From positions 1-8,507 of the forward strand of contig CABUWB010000067.1 in the NCBI GenBank assembly GCA_902495025.1: a DNA stretch of 8,507 bases, read 5' to 3'. Of the stretch, positions 6,001-8,507 are shown in pieces; positions within the stretch are counted from its first letter, which is position 1; each line of letters opens with the position of its first letter. The notes under the pieces were generated by a model, which saw only the letters and a program-made list of their open reading frames with translations, did no database searches and was not told the DNA's origin. The translations under genes were made by a program, and so were the position numbers. The DNA is from an uncultured Eubacteriales bacterium (lineage in GTDB: Bacteria; Bacillota; Clostridia; Lachnospirales; CAG-274).

Positions 6001-6993
6001 ATGAAAAAAGCATTATATTTATTTATCACTCTGCTTTTTGTGTTTATTGTATGTGCAATACCTACTTCCGTAGGTGCTGACCTCGGCGATTTTAATGACT
6101 ATGATACAGGCGGCGATTATGACTTTGGCGGCTATGACAGCTATGATTATGATTATGATTACGATTACGATTATGATTACGACAGTGACCGAAGCTATGG
6201 AGGCAGCAGGGTATACATCCCCATGAGTGGCGGCTCGGGCTTTGACTTTGGTGGCTTTGTAAAGGAACTGATAATTGTAATTATTATTGTTGCTATCTAT
6301 ATGAGCCGCAGCAAGAAACAATCCACAAGCACACCACAAAGAACAGCACAGCCTTCTGTTCCGTCTTTAAAGGACTATACCGAGGAAATTTCCTCTGCCA
6401 TCAGACAGAACGATGAAAACTTCAGCTGTGATAAATTTGAAAGCTGGGTTAAGGAGGTATTTTTCACCCTTCAGAATGCGTGGTCAGAGCGTGATTTTGA
6501 AAAGGCAAGACCTTTTGAAAAGGAAGAGCTTTACAGACAGCACGAAATGCAGATTAAAAAGTATATTGAAAACAACCGTATCAATGTACTTGACCGTATA
6601 AACATCAGCAATGCCTACCTTTACAGGTATGTAAGGGATAATGAATACGAGTATCTTACAGTATTTATTCAGGCCCGTATGGTAGACTATATCAAGGACG
6701 CAAATACAGGTGCAATACTCAAGGGCGACCCAAATAAGGACTGCCACATGAAATATCTGTATACCTTTATGCGTAAGACAGGTGTTAAAACTGACCCTGC
6801 AAAGAGCAATAACTCCGTTGTTGCGTGTCCTCACTGCGGCGCACCTACAAGCATTACAAGCGCAGGCAAGTGTGAATACTGCGGCTTTATTGTTACAACA
6901 GGTGAGTTTGACTGGGTACTTTCGGATATTGAGGCTGTTAAAAACAGCACAACCCCACCAAGCGGCGGCGTTGTAATAAAAGATAATAATTAA
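6001..6993 (+). CDS. Membrane-anchored Tim44-like protein with Asp-Tyr repeat and zinc ribbon
   Basis: This 330-residue protein begins with a signal peptide (M-K-K plus hydrophobic core, likely cut after V-G-A at residue 26). Residues 27-85 are extremely acidic and Tyr-rich, with 16 Asp and six exact Asp-Tyr pairs at 49-60. A membrane helix follows at about 86-101, then S-R-S-K-K. By the positive-inside rule the acidic segment should be outside and the C-terminal part in the cytosol. Residues about 125-262 resemble a Tim44-like/NTF2-like domain (F-E-S-W-V-K-E-V-F-F-T-L-Q-N-A-W at 146-161). A zinc ribbon lies at 276-294 (C276/C279, C291/C294). The start has AGAGGT about 6 bases upstream and follows the SPFH stop by 13 bp, so the two should be cotranslated from one mRNA. 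The function is not established; a membrane partner for the SPFH protein is my inference. Confidence 0.82.
   Translation: MKKALYLFITLLFVFIVCAIPTSVGADLGDFNDYDTGGDYDFGGYDSYDYDYDYDYDYDYDSDRSYGGSRVYIPMSGGSGFDFGGFVKELIIVIIIVAIYMSRSKKQSTSTPQRTAQPSVPSLKDYTEEISSAIRQNDENFSCDKFESWVKEVFFTLQNAWSERDFEKARPFEKEELYRQHEMQIKKYIENNRINVLDRINISNAYLYRYVRDNEYEYLTVFIQARMVDYIKDANTGAILKGDPNKDCHMKYLYTFMRKTGVKTDPAKSNNSVVACPHCGAPTSITSAGKCEYCGFIVTTGEFDWVLSDIEAVKNSTTPPSGGVVIKDNN
6145..6180 (+). repeat. Hexamer tandem repeat encoding (Asp-Tyr)6
   Basis: Six in-frame copies of GAT-TAY encode alternating Asp and Tyr in the predicted extracellular segment of the Tim44-like protein. The third base of the Tyr codon varies (TAT/TAC), which reduces slippage and hints that the protein pattern is kept by selection. 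Confidence 0.85.
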
Positions 6994-6998
6994 CAACA

Positions 6999-7036
6999 AA
7001 AATGTGCAAACCAGATTAGGTTTGCACATTTATTTA
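6999..7036 (+). terminator. Terminator of the SPFH/Tim44 operon, probably bidirectional
   Basis: A perfect 13-bp stem, AAATGTGCAAACC (7000-7012) with its complement at 7019-7031, encloses a 6-base loop (AGATTA). It starts 7 bases after the stop codon of the Tim44-like gene. On the plus strand it is followed by ATTTATG. On the minus strand it is followed by TTGTTGTT after the T-rich end of the stem, so it can also catch sstT transcripts coming from the right. Confidence 0.85.
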
Positions 7037-7068
7037 TGTAAACGGTAGAGTCCATTTACATTTTTATG

Positions 7069-7102
7069 TGATAAAGGCGGCAATATACATCCGCCTTTAT
7101 TA
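7069..7102 (-). terminator. Hairpin directly after sstT, first terminator of the symporter gene
   Basis: ATAAAGGCGG (7071-7080) pairs with CCGCCTTTAT (7091-7100) around a 10-base loop, with a possible G-U/T-A extension by two pairs. It abuts the sstT stop codon. The trailing T run on the minus strand is poor, so it may slow polymerase or protect the 3' end, with the 7000-7031 stem as the efficient stop. Confidence 0.65.
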
Positions 7103-8329
7103 TTAAAACTTAATTTCTCGTCCTTCTTTTTTCCACTCCATAAACTCTGCTGTTGCTGCAAAAAGCACATCACCCGAGGAGTTAATTGCAGTTTCAAAGG
7201 AGTCCTGAACAACGCCTATTATAAAACCTACGCCAACTGCCTGCATGGCAATATCGTTGCCGATACCAAAGAGCGAGCATGCCATAGGGATAAGCAGCAG
7301 AGAGCCGCCAGCCACACCCGACGAGCCGCACGCAGCAAGGGCAGCAAGCACACTTAAAATAAGCGCCGTAGGTATATCCACCTGTATACCCATGGTATTT
7401 GCAACCGCAAGTGCCATAACGGTAATGGTAATTGCCGCACCGTCCATATTAATTGTAGCGCCTAAAGGAATTGAAACAGAATACATATCCCTGTCAAGAC
7501 CCAGTCTTTCACAAAGAGCCATATTGATAGGTATATTTGCGGCGGAGCTTCTTGTAAAGAATGCCGTAAGACCGCTTTCCTTAAAACACTTAAATACAAG
7601 CGGATATGGATTTTTTCTTAAGCATATTGCCGCAATAAACGGGTCAACAATAAGTGCAACCGCAAGCATACAGCCAACAAGCAGAGCAAGCAGCCTGCCA
7701 TAATCGGTAAATATGCCGATACCGCTTTCTGAAACAGATGTAAACACAAGGCCCATAATACCAAACGGAGCCAGATTAATTATCCAGTGCACAGCCTTTG
7801 TAACAGCGTCAGACACATTCTGCAATACCTGTTTTGTATTGTCGTTCGCAGTTATTTTAAGTGCAAGACCCAGTATTACAGCCCACGAAAGCACGCCCAT
7901 ATAATTAGCCTCCATTATGGCTTTAACAGGGTTTGTAACAATATTAAGCAAAAGCGACTTTAGCACCTCGCCCACACCGCTTGGTGCAGCACCCTCTGCA
8001 ACCTCGCCGGTAAGTTTCAGCGTAATAGGGAAAAGCTTACTTGCCATAACCGCAACAAAAGCGGCAAGCAGCGTACTTAACATATAAAGTCCTATTACCG
8101 TTCTGAACTTTTTGCCTATGCCCTCCCCTGCATTGGCAAGCGAGCTTATTACAAGCACAAACACCAGTATTGGTGCAATTGCCTTTAACGCACCTACAAA
8201 CACATCACCAAAAAGCCCCACAAAGGTCAGCTTAGGCAATGCCAGACCCAAAATTATACCTATAACCAAGCCAATCAAAATTCGTAAAATAAGGCTGGTT
8301 TCGGTATACTTTTTTAAAATACTTCTCAT
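7103..8329 (-). CDS. sstT: Sodium:serine/threonine symporter SstT
   Basis: This transporter takes up serine and threonine together with sodium (dicarboxylate/amino acid:cation symporter family). The 408-residue length and the sequence follow E. coli SstT closely along the whole chain, as recalled. Examples are F-V-G-A-L-K-A-I-A-P-I-L-V (44-56), F-F-T-R-S-S-A-A-N-I-P (257-267), S-V-S-I-P-L-G-A-T-I-N-M (284-295), G-G-S-L-L-L-I-P (341-348) and Q-D-S-F-E-T-A-I-N-S-S-G-D (375-387). The serine-rich re-entrant loop (260-262), N-M-D-G (294-297) and N383/D387 are in the regions that bind substrate and sodium in this family. D296 replaces the Ala of E. coli SstT and matches other family members such as glutamate carriers. 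AAGGAGGT lies 5-6 bases before ATG. It stands alone with its own promoter, convergent with the Tim44-like gene. Confidence 0.95.
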   Translation of the reverse strand: MRSILKKYTETSLILRILIGLVIGIILGLALPKLTFVGLFGDVFVGALKAIAPILVFVLVISSLANAGEGIGKKFRTVIGLYMLSTLLAAFVAVMASKLFPITLKLTGEVAEGAAPSGVGEVLKSLLLNIVTNPVKAIMEANYMGVLSWAVILGLALKITANDNTKQVLQNVSDAVTKAVHWIINLAPFGIMGLVFTSVSESGIGIFTDYGRLLALLVGCMLAVALIVDPFIAAICLRKNPYPLVFKCFKESGLTAFFTRSSAANIPINMALCERLGLDRDMYSVSIPLGATINMDGAAITITVMALAVANTMGIQVDIPTALILSVLAALAACGSSGVAGGSLLLIPMACSLFGIGNDIAMQAVGVGFIIGVVQDSFETAINSSGDVLFAATAEFMEWKKEGREIKF

Positions 8330-8360
8330 AAATTACCTCCTTAAAATTTCATAGCAGTTT

Positions 8361-8387
8361 ATTATACCATATTCGCAAAGAAAACAA
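8361..8387 (-). promoter_or_regulatory. sstT promoter with extended -10
   Basis: On the minus strand TGG-TATAAT forms a perfect extended -10 (TATAAT at 8361-8366, TG upstream). The -35 is weak: TTGTTT at 8382-8387 with a short 15-bp spacer. An extended -10 can work with a poor -35. Transcription would start near 8354, leaving a leader of only about 25 nt, too short for a riboswitch or T-box. Confidence 0.65.
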
Positions 8388-8419
8388 GGCTGAAGGCTTT
8401 GTTTTCACCGAATATGGTA
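8365..8419. repeat. Long imperfect palindrome overlapping the sstT promoter
   Basis: The outer arms TACCATATTCG (8365-8375) and its exact complement (8409-8419) are 11 bp. Inner arms GAAAACAA (8380-8387) and TTGTTTTC (8399-8406) continue the stem, extended by wobble and GC pairs towards a small loop. One end of the outer arm includes the TG of the extended -10. The size and nested symmetry resemble mobile palindromic repeats rather than a simple operator or terminator. Confidence 0.75.
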
Positions 8420-8423
8420 CGAA

Positions 8424-8498
8424 ATAGGCCGGCTTTAGCCGCCTATGAGTAGTATAATGCAAAAGCAAGGCTTTTGCATAGAATCAGCCGATAGGCTG
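8424..8498. repeat. Cluster of three further palindromes upstream of sstT
   Basis: Directly after the long palindrome come three more. ATAGGC-C-GGCT with AGCC-GCCTAT (8424-8446) has one bulged base and a very small loop. ATGCAAAAGC-AAG-GCTTTTGCAT (8457-8479) is a perfect 10-bp stem. CAGCC-GATA-GGCTG (8485-8498) is a 5-bp stem. No open reading frame with a start and ribosome site was found here. Together with 8365-8419 this looks like a composite intergenic repeat that continues beyond the right edge. Confidence 0.65.
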
Positions 8499-8507
8499 AG
8501 GCTAATA

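Noticed and set aside
6484..7029. 181-codon minus-strand frame opposite the Tim44-like gene
   Set aside because: It runs through the terminator stem at 7000-7031, has no ribosome site, and matches no family; the plus-strand gene has clear domains.
7245..7703. Plus-strand frame opposite sstT
   Set aside because: It is antisense to a strongly recognised transporter and has no supporting signals.
8453..8458. Plus-strand TATAAT as a promoter leading out of the window
   Set aside because: There is no -35 at a suitable distance, and it lies within the palindrome cluster.
8365..8498. Riboswitch or T-box for serine/threonine upstream of sstT
   Set aside because: The extended -10 at 8361-8366 lies downstream of the palindromes on the minus strand, so they would not be in the sstT mRNA.

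Overview
The window looks like chromosomal DNA of a low-GC Gram-positive anaerobe, most likely a member of the Clostridia (Oscillospiraceae/Ruminococcaceae-like). The reasons are the AT-rich spacers, strong AGGAGG-type ribosome binding sites, sigma-A type promoters with 17-bp spacers, a PerR-type Fur protein and a clostridial type of SPFH/zinc-ribbon protein. This placement is inference from protein character; no database was searched.

Layout. Bases 1-1796 (minus strand) hold the promoter-proximal part of an F-type ATP synthase operon, atpB-atpE-atpF-atpH. atpH runs off the left edge, so atpA, atpG, atpD and atpC would be expected beyond it. Bases 1797-2190 are AT-rich and non-coding. They hold the promoter(s) and a leader of about 120 nt for the atp operon, plus the terminator of the next gene. 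Bases 2191-3978 (minus) encode a soluble PAS/GGDEF/GAF protein, a probable diguanylate cyclase. Bases 4117-4542 (minus) encode a PerR-like Fur-family repressor with an 8-1-8 palindrome over its own -10 box. From 4725 to 6993 (plus, divergent from the repressor) lies a two-gene operon: an SPFH-domain protein with three C-terminal zinc ribbons, then a secreted/anchored Tim44-like protein with an acidic Asp-Tyr repeat and its own zinc ribbon. Two hairpins separate this operon from the convergent sstT gene (7103-8329, minus), a Na+/serine-threonine symporter. The right end (8330-8507) carries the sstT promoter and a cluster of palindromes that looks like an intergenic repeat element.

How the genes work together. 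The atp genes build the membrane F0 part and stator of ATP synthase. SstT imports serine/threonine using a sodium gradient. The c subunit keeps the Glu-Ser-Thr...Tyr half of a sodium site but lacks the helix-1 glutamine, so which ion drives the synthase is open. The least explained part is the SPFH/Tim44 pair. By analogy with SPFH (YdjI-type) proteins that recruit PspA in Bacillus, it may be a membrane-organising or envelope-stress module, here next to a peroxide/metal-sensing repressor. No rRNA, tRNA, CRISPR array, transposase or phage gene was seen.
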